The position numbers and the translations under genes were made by a program. A stretch of DNA of 64,000 bases. Origin: Brachybacterium epidermidis (GTDB lineage: Bacteria > Actinomycetota > Actinomycetes > Actinomycetales > Dermabacteraceae). The DNA lies in assembly GCF_015209585.1 (NCBI RefSeq), contig NZ_JADEYR010000001.1, positions 372,001-436,000 of the forward strand, written 5' to 3'. The notes below the pieces were generated by a model. That model was not told the DNA's origin. It saw only the letters and a program-made list of their open reading frames with translations, and searched no databases. Positions 56,766 through 64,000 of the stretch are shown here, piece after piece; within the stretch, counting starts at the first letter, position 1, and every line of letters starts with the position of its first letter.

Positions 56766-57544
56766 GGATCCACGTGATCGGCTGCTCCGGCAGCTTCGCC
56801 GGGCCGCGCAGCGCCGCCTCCAGCTACCTGCTCGAGCACGAGGACGAGGCCGGCCGCATCTGGCGGGTGCTGATCGACCTGGGCTCGGGTGCGTTCGGCC
56901 CCCTGCAGCGGGTGATCGACCCCGCCCAGTTGGACGCCGTGGTCTTCTCCCACCTGCACCCCGACCACTTCCTGGACCTCACGGGCCTGGAGGTGTCCTG
57001 GGCGTACCACGAGCGCACCGACCTTCCCCAGCTGCCGATCCATGCCCCGGCCTCCCTGCCGCAGCGCCTGGCCGCGGTGATGTGCCGGGAGGGCGATGTG
57101 CCCGACGGCGTGGACACCGTCCCCTTCGCGTACCACTCGATCAGCGACCGCCACGTGTTCGAGGTGGGGCCGCTGCGGTTCGAGACCCGCCTGGTGCTGC
57201 ATCCGGTCGAGGCGTACGGGTTCCGTGTCACTTGCGGTGACGAGGTGTTCGTGTACTCCGGGGACACCGATTCCTGCCAGGCGCTGGATGAGCTCGCCGC
57301 CGGCGCGGACCTGTTCCTGTGCGAGGCCGGGTATCTCGAGGGCCGCGACGACCGCTTCACCGGGGTCCACCTGACCGGCCGCCGGGCGGGGGAGTGCGCC
57401 GCCAGGGCCGGGGTGAAGGTGCTGGCCCTGACCCACATCCCCGCGTGGACCGAGCCCCAGCAGGCACTGGAGGAGGCGCGCGCGGTCCACGACGGAGAGA
57501 TCCGCGTGGTGTGCCCGATGGATATCCTCGACGTGTCCCCCTGA
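56762..57544 (+). CDS. Metallo-beta-lactamase-fold hydrolase, Rv1339-like
   Basis: The protein has 260 residues. The zinc-binding motif HxHxDH is at His64-His69 (FSHLHPDHF), with a later Asp in [14 protein letters not shown] and His in [10 protein letters not shown]. The M. tuberculosis homologue at the same position (Rv1339, between murI and rph) has been reported as an atypical cAMP phosphodiesterase. cAMP hydrolysis is therefore the best guess; RNase Z-like activity is an alternative. It is coupled to murI. Confidence 0.85.
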   Translation: MRIHVIGCSGSFAGPRSAASSYLLEHEDEAGRIWRVLIDLGSGAFGPLQRVIDPAQLDAVVFSHLHPDHFLDLTGLEVSWAYHERTDLPQLPIHAPASLPQRLAAVMCREGDVPDGVDTVPFAYHSISDRHVFEVGPLRFETRLVLHPVEAYGFRVTCGDEVFVYSGDTDSCQALDELAAGADLFLCEAGYLEGRDDRFTGVHLTGRRAGECAARAGVKVLALTHIPAWTEPQQALEEARAVHDGEIRVVCPMDILDVSP

Positions 57545-57567
57545 CACCCACCGAGGAGGTCGCGCCC

Positions 57568-58373
<806 letters not shown>

Positions 58374-58377
<4 letters not shown>

Positions 58378-59006
58378 GCACGGGCATCCCCGCCGCGGCG
58401 CGGGTGATCCTGGCCTCCCACAATACGAAGAAGCTGCGGGAGCTGCAGCGGATCCTCACCGCAGCCGTCCCCGGGCTGCCCGAGGAGGCCGTGATCTCCT
58501 CCGCCGGCATCGACCTGCCCGACGTGGTGGAAGTTGCCGTCACCTTCGAGGACAACGCCCTGCTGAAGGCACGATCCGCCGCAGCGGCCACCGGGCTGCT
58601 CGCGGTGGCCGACGACTCCGGCCTGGCCGTCGACGTGCTCGGTGGGGCCCCCGGCATGTTCTCTGCCCGCTGGAGCGGGCGCCATGGCGATGACGACGCC
58701 AACAACGACCTGCTGCTGGCCCAGCTCGCCGACGTACCTGCCGAGCACCGCACCGCCCGCTTCGTGTGCGCGGCGGCCCTGGTGGCGTCGGACGGCAGCG
58801 AGACCGTCGGGCGCGGGGAGATGACCGGTGTGCTGCTGACCGAGCGGCACGGGGAGGGCGGCTTCGGCTACGACCCGCTGTTCCGCCCCGACGGGGAGCA
58901 GCGCTCCGCTGCCGAGCTCAGCCCCGAGGAGAAGGACGCCATCTCCCACCGCGGGAAGGCGTTCCGGGCCCTCGCCGTGCACGTGGCCCGGCTCCTGGAG
59001 AGCTGA
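58374..59006 (+). CDS. rdgB: RdgB/HAM1-type non-canonical purine NTP pyrophosphatase
   Basis: The protein has 210 residues from the ATG at 58374. The substrate-binding start [14 protein letters not shown] and the segments [33 protein letters not shown] and GGFGYDPLF are typical. It hydrolyses dITP, XTP and related nucleotides to keep them out of DNA. It is coupled to rph by a 4-base overlap; murI-phosphodiesterase-rph-rdgB is one operon. Confidence 0.95.
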
Positions 59007-59072
59007 GCGGGGCGTGAGCGGGGCCTGAACCGAGGGGGCGCCACCGCTGCTGTGCGGCGGTGCTCGCTGCGG

Positions 59073-59609
59073 TCAGATCAGCCCGCCGTGGGCGAGGGCG
59101 CGGCGCACGATGATGTCGTGCCCGCCCTCCATCTCGTCCAGCATCCCGGAGTCCAGCAGCTCGGAGACCGAGCACCAGGCCAGGTCCAGGGCGTCCTCCT
59201 GCGGGCCGGTCTCGCCGTCCACGGGCACGATGTAGGCCAGGGAGATCGCGTGCTGCCGCGCATCGGTGAACAGGGACTGGCCGGGGGTGGGGAAGTATTC
59301 GGCCACCGTGAACGGCTGGGGCGCCACCGGGATGCGGGGCAGGGCCATCGGCCCCAGGTCCTTCTCCACGTGGCGGGCGATGGCCTCGCGCAGCGTCTCG
59401 TGCACCAGCACGCGACCCGAGACGATCGCCCGCACGATGCGCCCGGTGCCGGAGGCGCGCAGCAGCAGGCCCACCTCGGAGATGGTGCCGTCGGTGTCGG
59501 TGCGTACCGGCACGATGTCCACGTAGGGGATGGGCAGGCGGCGTCGAAGCTCCCGGATGCGCTCGGGCTCGAACCAGGCGCCCTCGGTGTCCACGGCGGT
59601 GTCGTTCAT
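59073..59609 (-). CDS. NUDIX-like DUF4916 protein
   Basis: The protein has 178 residues. Its beta-sheet core is NUDIX-like (IPYVDIVPVRTDTDGTISEV, then AEYFPTPGQSLFTDARQHAI), but the canonical Nudix box (GX5EX7REUXEEXGU) is not intact: the region after ETLREAIARHVEKDLG keeps only part of it. This fits DUF4916. Catalytic activity is uncertain. GAGGAGG lies 4 bases before the ATG. The downstream 22 bases at 59610-59630 lead into a heptamer repeat at the end of the next gene upstream. Confidence 0.78.
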   Translation of the reverse strand: MNDTAVDTEGAWFEPERIRELRRRLPIPYVDIVPVRTDTDGTISEVGLLLRASGTGRIVRAIVSGRVLVHETLREAIARHVEKDLGPMALPRIPVAPQPFTVAEYFPTPGQSLFTDARQHAISLAYIVPVDGETGPQEDALDLAWCSVSELLDSGMLDEMEGGHDIIVRRALAHGGLI

Positions 59610-59633
59610 CGGGCCTCCTCGGCTCAGCGGTCG

Positions 59634-60326
<693 letters not shown>

Positions 60327-60398
60327 GAGTGCTCACCTCTCATATGGCCTGGGTGCCATGGGGCCGGGTGCCGAACGGGGCTCGGCGCCTCGGGATCG

Positions 60399-60480
<82 letters not shown>

Positions 60481-60543
60481 GCCTGATCAGGGTAGCGGGT
60501 CACGGCACCCGGACCGCACTGCCGCTGGGGCGGGCCCTCCCGG

Positions 60544-60549
60544 TAGGCT
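60544..60549 (+). promoter_or_regulatory. -10 candidate upstream of SDR gene
   Basis: TAGGCT lies about 70 bases before the ATG at 60621; no good -35 is seen. It is the only promoter-like signal in the 140 bases between the tRNA and the SDR gene. Confidence 0.35.
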
Positions 60550-60620
60550 CGGACCCAGCCCGGACGCTCGCCTGTCCGTCGCTGCATCGACCACATCCCC
60601 CGATCGGACCAGGAGTTCAC

Positions 60621-61424
60621 ATGGCCGTCCTCTCAGGCAAGACCGCTGTCGTCACCGGATCCTCCCGCGGCGTGGGAGCCTCCACCGCGAAGCAGCTGGC
60701 CGAGCTGGGTGCGAACGTGGTGATCAACTACCGGCAGAAGGCGCCCCGGGCGAACAAGGTGGTCGCCGAGATCGAGGCCGCCGGTGGCCGGGCCGTGGCC
60801 GTCGGCGCCGATCTGACCAGCCCCGAGGACGTGCGCACCCTGATGCGCACAGCCGTCGACGAGTTCGGCGCACTGGACCTGCTGGTCCTCAATGCCTCCG
60901 GCGGCATGGAGAAGGACCTCGGGGAGGACTACGCCACCCGCCTGAACCGCGACGCCCAGCTGGATGCGCTCGAGGCCGGCCTGGAGCACCTCGGTGCCGG
61001 TGGCCGCGTGGTGTTCGTGACCAGTCACCAGGCCCACTTCATCAAGGACGTCGAGACGATGCCGGAGTACGAGGCGGTCGCCCGCTCCAAGCGCGCCGGC
61101 GAGGACGCCCTGAGCGAGCAGATCCCGGTGATGTCCGAGAAGGGCGTCTCCTTCGTGGTTGTCAGCGCCGACATGATCGAGGGAACCGTCACCGCCACCC
61201 TGCTGGACCGGGCACGCCCCGGTGCTCTGGAGGCGCGGCGTGAGGCCGCCGGTCGCCTCTACTCCGTGGACGAGTTCGCTGCAGAGATCGTGCGCATGGC
61301 CACGGCCGACGTGCCCACCGGTCACATCGAGCTGGTGGGCGGCGCCGACGACTTCCTGGCCCGCGCCGGAGCCGACGGCGCCTCGATCGAACAGAGCAGT
61401 GATGAGCAGGAGGAGCAGCAATGA
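60621..61424 (+). CDS. Atypical short-chain dehydrogenase/reductase
   Basis: The protein has 267 residues from the ATG at 60621 (AGGAG 5 bases upstream); a very long frame upstream is spurious. The NAD(P) motif TGSSRGVGASTAKQLAELGA and the segment LVLNASGG fit the SDR fold. The usual YxxxK is not kept: the region reads EYEAVARSKRAGEDAL, with Tyr and Lys seven positions apart. The Ser of the triad is in VFVTSHQAHF. A classical dehydrogenase mechanism is therefore doubtful. The tail is acidic, ending DEQEEQQ. Confidence 0.85.
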   Translation: MAVLSGKTAVVTGSSRGVGASTAKQLAELGANVVINYRQKAPRANKVVAEIEAAGGRAVAVGADLTSPEDVRTLMRTAVDEFGALDLLVLNASGGMEKDLGEDYATRLNRDAQLDALEAGLEHLGAGGRVVFVTSHQAHFIKDVETMPEYEAVARSKRAGEDALSEQIPVMSEKGVSFVVVSADMIEGTVTATLLDRARPGALEARREAAGRLYSVDEFAAEIVRMATADVPTGHIELVGGADDFLARAGADGASIEQSSDEQEEQQ

Positions 61425-61744
61425 CCCAGCCGACGGACCGCACCGGAGTGGACCATCCCCTCGACGGCCCGGGCCTGGCCTCGCAGGAGACACCCGATCC
61501 CAGGCAGGCCGATCACGAGGTCGACGAGTCCGAGCAGAGCTCCCTCGAGGAGCCGCCGGAGGAGGAGCCCTCCCCATTGCAGCAGAGCCGACGGGCAGAA
61601 CCCTCGGACGCGGGACGCCCCGTGTTCGACGCGGCCGACAACTCCCCGACACGGCAGCGGGGAGTTGTCGGCGATCCGAGTGCCCCGACCGAGCCGGCGG
61701 ATCTCACTGGCGGCGGATCGGGCACGTTCATCGTCGGGGGCTGA
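61421..61744 (+). CDS. Small acidic disordered protein
   Basis: The protein has 107 residues, rich in Pro, Glu, Asp, Ser and Gly and with no predicted fold; it ends GGGSGTFIVGG. It overlaps the SDR stop as ATGA, with AGGAGGAG upstream, so it is probably translated. No family recognised. A perfect 14-bp inverted repeat lies inside it at 61634-61672. Confidence 0.6.
   Translation: MTQPTDRTGVDHPLDGPGLASQETPDPRQADHEVDESEQSSLEEPPEEEPSPLQQSRRAEPSDAGRPVFDAADNSPTRQRGVVGDPSAPTEPADLTGGGSGTFIVGG
61634..61672. repeat. Perfect 14-bp inverted repeat inside a coding region
   Basis: Arms 61634-61647 and 61659-61672 (GCCGACAACTCCCC and its exact complement) flank an 11-base loop. No T-run follows. It encodes the segment ADNSPTRQRGVVGD of the small acidic protein. 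Confidence 0.75.
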
Positions 61745-61783
61745 CCCCGCGCACGCGATGTGAGCCGTGAGCACCGGTCACGG

Positions 61784-61789
61784 TACGAT
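61784..61789 (+). promoter_or_regulatory. -10 candidate upstream of DUF3618-type gene
   Basis: TACGAT lies about 37 bases before the GTG at 61826; a -35 is not clear. Confidence 0.35.
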
Positions 61790-61825
61790 CGGTGCGTTCG
61801 TAACCTGATGACCCTGGAGGCAGTG

Positions 61826-62395
61826 GTGGCAAAGGATCCCAGCCTGGACGAGATGCGTGACGAGGCCTACCGGCGTCAGGACAATCTCGCCGCCGACATC
61901 GATGAGCTGATCGACCGCGTCAACCCCAAGAACGCGGTGCAGCGCTGGAAGAACGAGATCGTCGGGTCGGTGAAGTCTTTCTCCGAGGCCGGTGACGGGA
62001 AGACCCCTTCGAACGGTGCGCTCGCCGTCGCAGGCGGCGTCATCGGCCTGGTCGTGCTGACCACGGGCATCGCCATCGCCGTCGCCCTCTCGGGTGATGA
62101 CGAGAAGAAGGCCCACAAGGAGGCCGAGAAGGCCCGTGAGCAGGCCGCCAAGGATGCCGAGAAGGCCCGCGAGGACGCCCGCAAGGCCCGCGCCGCGTTC
62201 TTCGAGGACGTCCAGACGAAAGCCCGCAACGCCGAGAAGCAGGTGCGCGGGGGGATCGAGCAGGCACGCAAGGACGCCACGAAGTCCCGGAAGAAGGCCC
62301 GCAAGAACGCCGCGAAGGCCCGCAGGAGCACGTCCTCGGACATCGAGAAGGCGCTGAAGCGCGCTCACAAGGCCGTCGCCAAGGCCACCAGGTAG
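61826..62395 (+). CDS. DUF3618-type membrane protein with Ala/Lys-rich tail
   Basis: The protein has 189 residues from the GTG at 61826 (GGAGG 5 bases upstream); GTG one codon earlier and a frame from 61760 are alternatives. The N-terminal ~50 residues match DUF3618 (RRQDNLAADIDELIDRVNPK). One membrane helix follows (AGGVIGLVVLTTGIAIAVAL). The last ~100 residues are a highly charged Ala/Lys/Arg/Glu coiled coil like histone H1 tails. It may link the membrane to nucleic acid or to another charged partner; this is speculation. Confidence 0.72.
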   Translation: MAKDPSLDEMRDEAYRRQDNLAADIDELIDRVNPKNAVQRWKNEIVGSVKSFSEAGDGKTPSNGALAVAGGVIGLVVLTTGIAIAVALSGDDEKKAHKEAEKAREQAAKDAEKAREDARKARAAFFEDVQTKARNAEKQVRGGIEQARKDATKSRKKARKNAAKARRSTSSDIEKALKRAHKAVAKATR

Positions 62396-62399
62396 GAGC

Positions 62400-62828
62400 T
62401 CAGTGCCGGGTGGCGGCGAGATCCCCGCGCACGTACAGCCAAGACCCGTCCACGCGCGTGAAGTGCGAGATCTCGTGCAGTTCCCGGCGGCCCTGTTCGG
62501 TGCGGGCGATCGCCACGAACTCCACGGTGCCCTCGTCGTCGAAGGGACCGCCCCCAGTGGTGCCGCGCACGTCGAGCCGCAGCCACCGGGTGTCGGCGAG
62601 GCTGCGGGCAAGGTCGGCCCGGTCCGGGCGGGTGTCCGGGTGCCAGGAGGCCAGGGCGTGCTCGAGGTCCTGCGTGGTGAACGCGGTGTAGCGCGAGCGC
62701 ATCAGTGCTTCCGCGGTGGCCGCCCTCCGCTTGCCGGTCAGGACCGGACCGCAGCAGGAACCGAAGGTGTCACCGCTGCCGCAGGGGCAGCGCTCGTCGT
62801 TCGCAGGATGACGGGTCGAGGAGCTCAT
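62400..62828 (-). CDS. YchJ-like (UPF0225) SEC-C protein
   Basis: The protein has 142 residues from the ATG at 62828. The N-terminal SEC-C zinc motif is CPCGSGDTFGSCCGP. The core AEALMRSRYTAFTTQDLEHA is the YchJ signature and the C-terminal part reads ELHEISHFTRVDGSWLYVRG. Family role is unknown; the SEC-C motif is the same type used in SecA tails of other bacteria. GATAAT ends 6 bases before the ATG, suggesting a leaderless message. Confidence 0.88.
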   Translation of the reverse strand: MSSSTRHPANDERCPCGSGDTFGSCCGPVLTGKRRAATAEALMRSRYTAFTTQDLEHALASWHPDTRPDRADLARSLADTRWLRLDVRGTTGGGPFDDEGTVEFVAIARTEQGRRELHEISHFTRVDGSWLYVRGDLAATRH

Positions 62829-62834
62829 TCCCCG

Positions 62835-62840
62835 ATTATC
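62835..62840 (-). promoter_or_regulatory. -10 hexamer of the YchJ-like gene, probably leaderless
   Basis: GATAAT on the minus strand ends 6 bases before the start codon at 62828. Confidence 0.45.
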
Positions 62841-62937
62841 GCCGACTCTTCCCCCGTGGCCCGAGCGGGCGCTCCCGAGGCGGCCAGGGCGGGTGCCCCG
62901 GGTGCGGGGCGCAGCGGGGCCTGGCAGGGTCGACCCC

Positions 62938-63387
62938 ATGGCTGCTGATCAGGATCCACCCTCGCGAGACGCCACCCTTCCGAGCGGGTACCGGCTGCGA
63001 CGCGAGGCGCCCACCCTCGAGGAGTACGTGCGGATGCGCACCGTCGCCGGTCTCAGCCCCATCACGGCGGCCCAGGCGGCAGGGCCGCTGGAGACCAGCT
63101 GGGCGTGGTGCACCGTCCGCGACGGCGATGGGTGCCTGGCGGCGATGGGACGGGTGCTGGGTGACGGCGGCTGGTACTTCCACATCGCTGATGTGGCCAC
63201 CGACCCCGCCCACCAGCGGCGCGGACTGGGGCGCGCGGTGATGGAGGATCTGATCTCCCGGATCGACGACGAGGCGCCCCCGAAGCCCTACATCACCCTG
63301 CTGGGCGACCCGCCGGGCCGTTCTCTCTACCGGTCCCTGGGATTCGTGGACTCCGAGCCCAGCCTGGGGATGCGCCTGCCGCGGTGA
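62938..63387 (+). CDS. GNAT family N-acetyltransferase
   Basis: The protein has 149 residues from the ATG at 62938; an earlier ATG at 62893 would add 15 residues without similarity. The acetyl-CoA-binding motif A is HIADVATDPAHQRRGLGRAV and motif B is SLYRSLGFVDSE. The substrate cannot be predicted. Upstream is the divergent YchJ-like gene; downstream is a broken acetyltransferase fragment of a different family. Confidence 0.85.
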   Translation: MAADQDPPSRDATLPSGYRLRREAPTLEEYVRMRTVAGLSPITAAQAAGPLETSWAWCTVRDGDGCLAAMGRVLGDGGWYFHIADVATDPAHQRRGLGRAVMEDLISRIDDEAPPKPYITLLGDPPGRSLYRSLGFVDSEPSLGMRLPR

Positions 63388-63402
63388 GCGCGCGTCCGGG
63401 CT

Positions 63403-63507
63403 GATGCCCGCGCCTGCACTCAGCTGCACATCGGCGCCGGCTCCGTGGTCACCAAGGACGTGCCCGCCGCAGCGGTGGTGGACGGGAACCCTGTCCGCAT
63501 GATCCGT
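63403..63507 (+). pseudogene. Fragment of a hexapeptide-repeat O-acetyltransferase
   Basis: The translated segment contains HIGAGSVVTKDVPAAAVVDG followed by NPVRMIR. This is the very end of left-handed beta-helix acetyltransferases of the MaaA/LacA/CysE type. No start codon, N-terminal part or upstream repeats are present; the sequence before it is the end of the GNAT gene. It is therefore a decayed or rearranged remnant. The following 180 bases (63508-63686) show no recognisable gene. Confidence 0.65.
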
Positions 63508-63686
63508 GAGCCCCAAGAGCCGAGTGCGAGCAGTGCCTCGGGGAGTGGCGGAGGAGTCCCCGGCCGGTGCGGAGCAGGCCGCCTGCGCAACGGACCTGCG
63601 GTACGTGGCCGGAGCCGATGTGCGCTGCACCGTGACCGCAGGGCACGGTCGTCCTCTCCGGTCCGGCGACGGGACCGATGGACGGA

Positions 63687-64000
63687 TCAGCGGCGCGACC
63701 AGCCGGGGGTGGAGGGGCCGATCGTCGGCCACCAGCCGGTCTCAGACATGAACCGCACCGAGGAGATCCGCTGGGAGCGGCGCTGCACCTCGAGTCGGGT
63801 GCCCACCAGGGCCTGGGTGATCTCCGGGTAGAACTTCGCCGGCCCCTCGGCCTTCGCCTCGATCCCGAGGTCCTTCGCCCAGCGACCCCGCGTGATGGGC
63901 TCACCCCCCACGTTGTAGAAACCGCTGCTGGCGCGCAGGGCCGCGACGAACGCCCGCCCCGCATCGGTGTGGTGCAGCAGGGTGATGTACCCGTCGGGGC
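63687..64000 (-). CDS. NAD-dependent epimerase/dehydratase-like protein, 3' end (5' cut by window)
   Basis: The visible C-terminal ~104 residues read HTDAGRAFVAALRASSGFYN and VGGEPITRGRWAKDLG, which fit the C-terminal part of extended SDR epimerases (the usual VHVDDAA...VYNVVDDEP pattern). The ending MSETGWWPTIGPSTPGWSRR matches the substrate-domain end (ETGWxP). The Rossmann half is beyond the window edge, so substrate and cofactor cannot be judged. Confidence 0.7.
   Translation of the reverse strand, partial: PDGYITLLHHTDAGRAFVAALRASSGFYNVGGEPITRGRWAKDLGIEAKAEGPAKFYPEITQALVGTRLEVQRRSQRISSVRFMSETGWWPTIGPSTPGWSRR

Overview
The window is chromosomal DNA from a high-GC actinobacterium. The evidence is the actinobacterial marker set: an MtrB-type kinase with LpqB, a WhiB1-type iron-sulfur regulator, a PdtaS-type kinase, and DUF3039, DUF2017 and DUF6459-like proteins. 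SecA lacks a zinc tail, GTG starts are frequent, and several start codons appear leaderless. Protein style and gene content suggest the Micrococcales, possibly Dermabacteraceae/Brachybacterium; that placement is inference. Several blocks follow, as far as I recall, the order seen in Mycobacterium tuberculosis: mtrB-lpqB-comF-hpf-secA at the left, ftsE-ftsX-smpB in the middle, and pncB / clpS-DUF2017-murI-Rv1339-rph-rdgB at the right.

Left part (1-16.9 kb): the 3' end of mtrB, lpqB, comF, hpf, an AlkX/YcaQ-type glycosylase and secA run rightward. They face a leftward pair encoding an Rv3235-like protein and a LysM membrane protein. Next come a conserved hypothetical gene, a small BldC/excisionase-like regulator divergent from a SAF-domain/CpaE-like pair, two small conserved genes, the kinase pdtaS and the regulator whiB1. 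DnaA-box-like 9-mers cluster in the 10.2-11.3 kb intergenic regions.

17-25 kb (leftward): a two-component system followed by an ABC ATPase and a large FtsX-type permease, an HMCES/YedK-type DNA-protein crosslink protein, and a YihY/BrkB membrane protein. 25-31 kb (rightward): a tad pilus cluster (tadA, tadB, tadC, a small pilin-like gene, two TadE-like pseudopilins, one TadG-like protein), translationally coupled to a glycerate kinase. 31-38 kb: prfB, ftsE, ftsX, an EnvC-like LytM peptidase, smpB, a lipoprotein and tmRNA (tag AEPKRTDFALAA). smpB and tmRNA together form the trans-translation system.

38-51 kb: a CDF metal exporter, a sugar isomerase-like protein, the threonine-degradation pair tdh-kbl, the HrpA helicase, malic enzyme, a VanZ-like protein, DUF3039 and a DEIH-box helicase. 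51.1-53.3 kb is the one clearly accessory patch: a helix-turn-helix gene and the first 29 codons of a nucleotidyltransferase-like gene, a probable toxin-antitoxin pair. An intact IS3-family element cuts off the second gene and lies 36 bp from the end of pncB.

Right part (53.4-64 kb): pncB, clpS, DUF2017, murI, an Rv1339-like phosphodiesterase, rph and rdgB, then a NUDIX-like protein, a histidine phosphatase, tRNA-Leu(UAG), an atypical SDR, small accessory genes, a YchJ-like protein, a GNAT, an acetyltransferase fragment and the 3' end of an epimerase-like gene. No CRISPR array, prophage or large new defense island is visible. The points most worth checking are the IS-truncated toxin-antitoxin pair, the FtsEX/EnvC-like operon, the DnaA-box clusters, the tad-locus hairpin and non-canonical pilin, and the repeated close pairing of -10 motifs with start codons.
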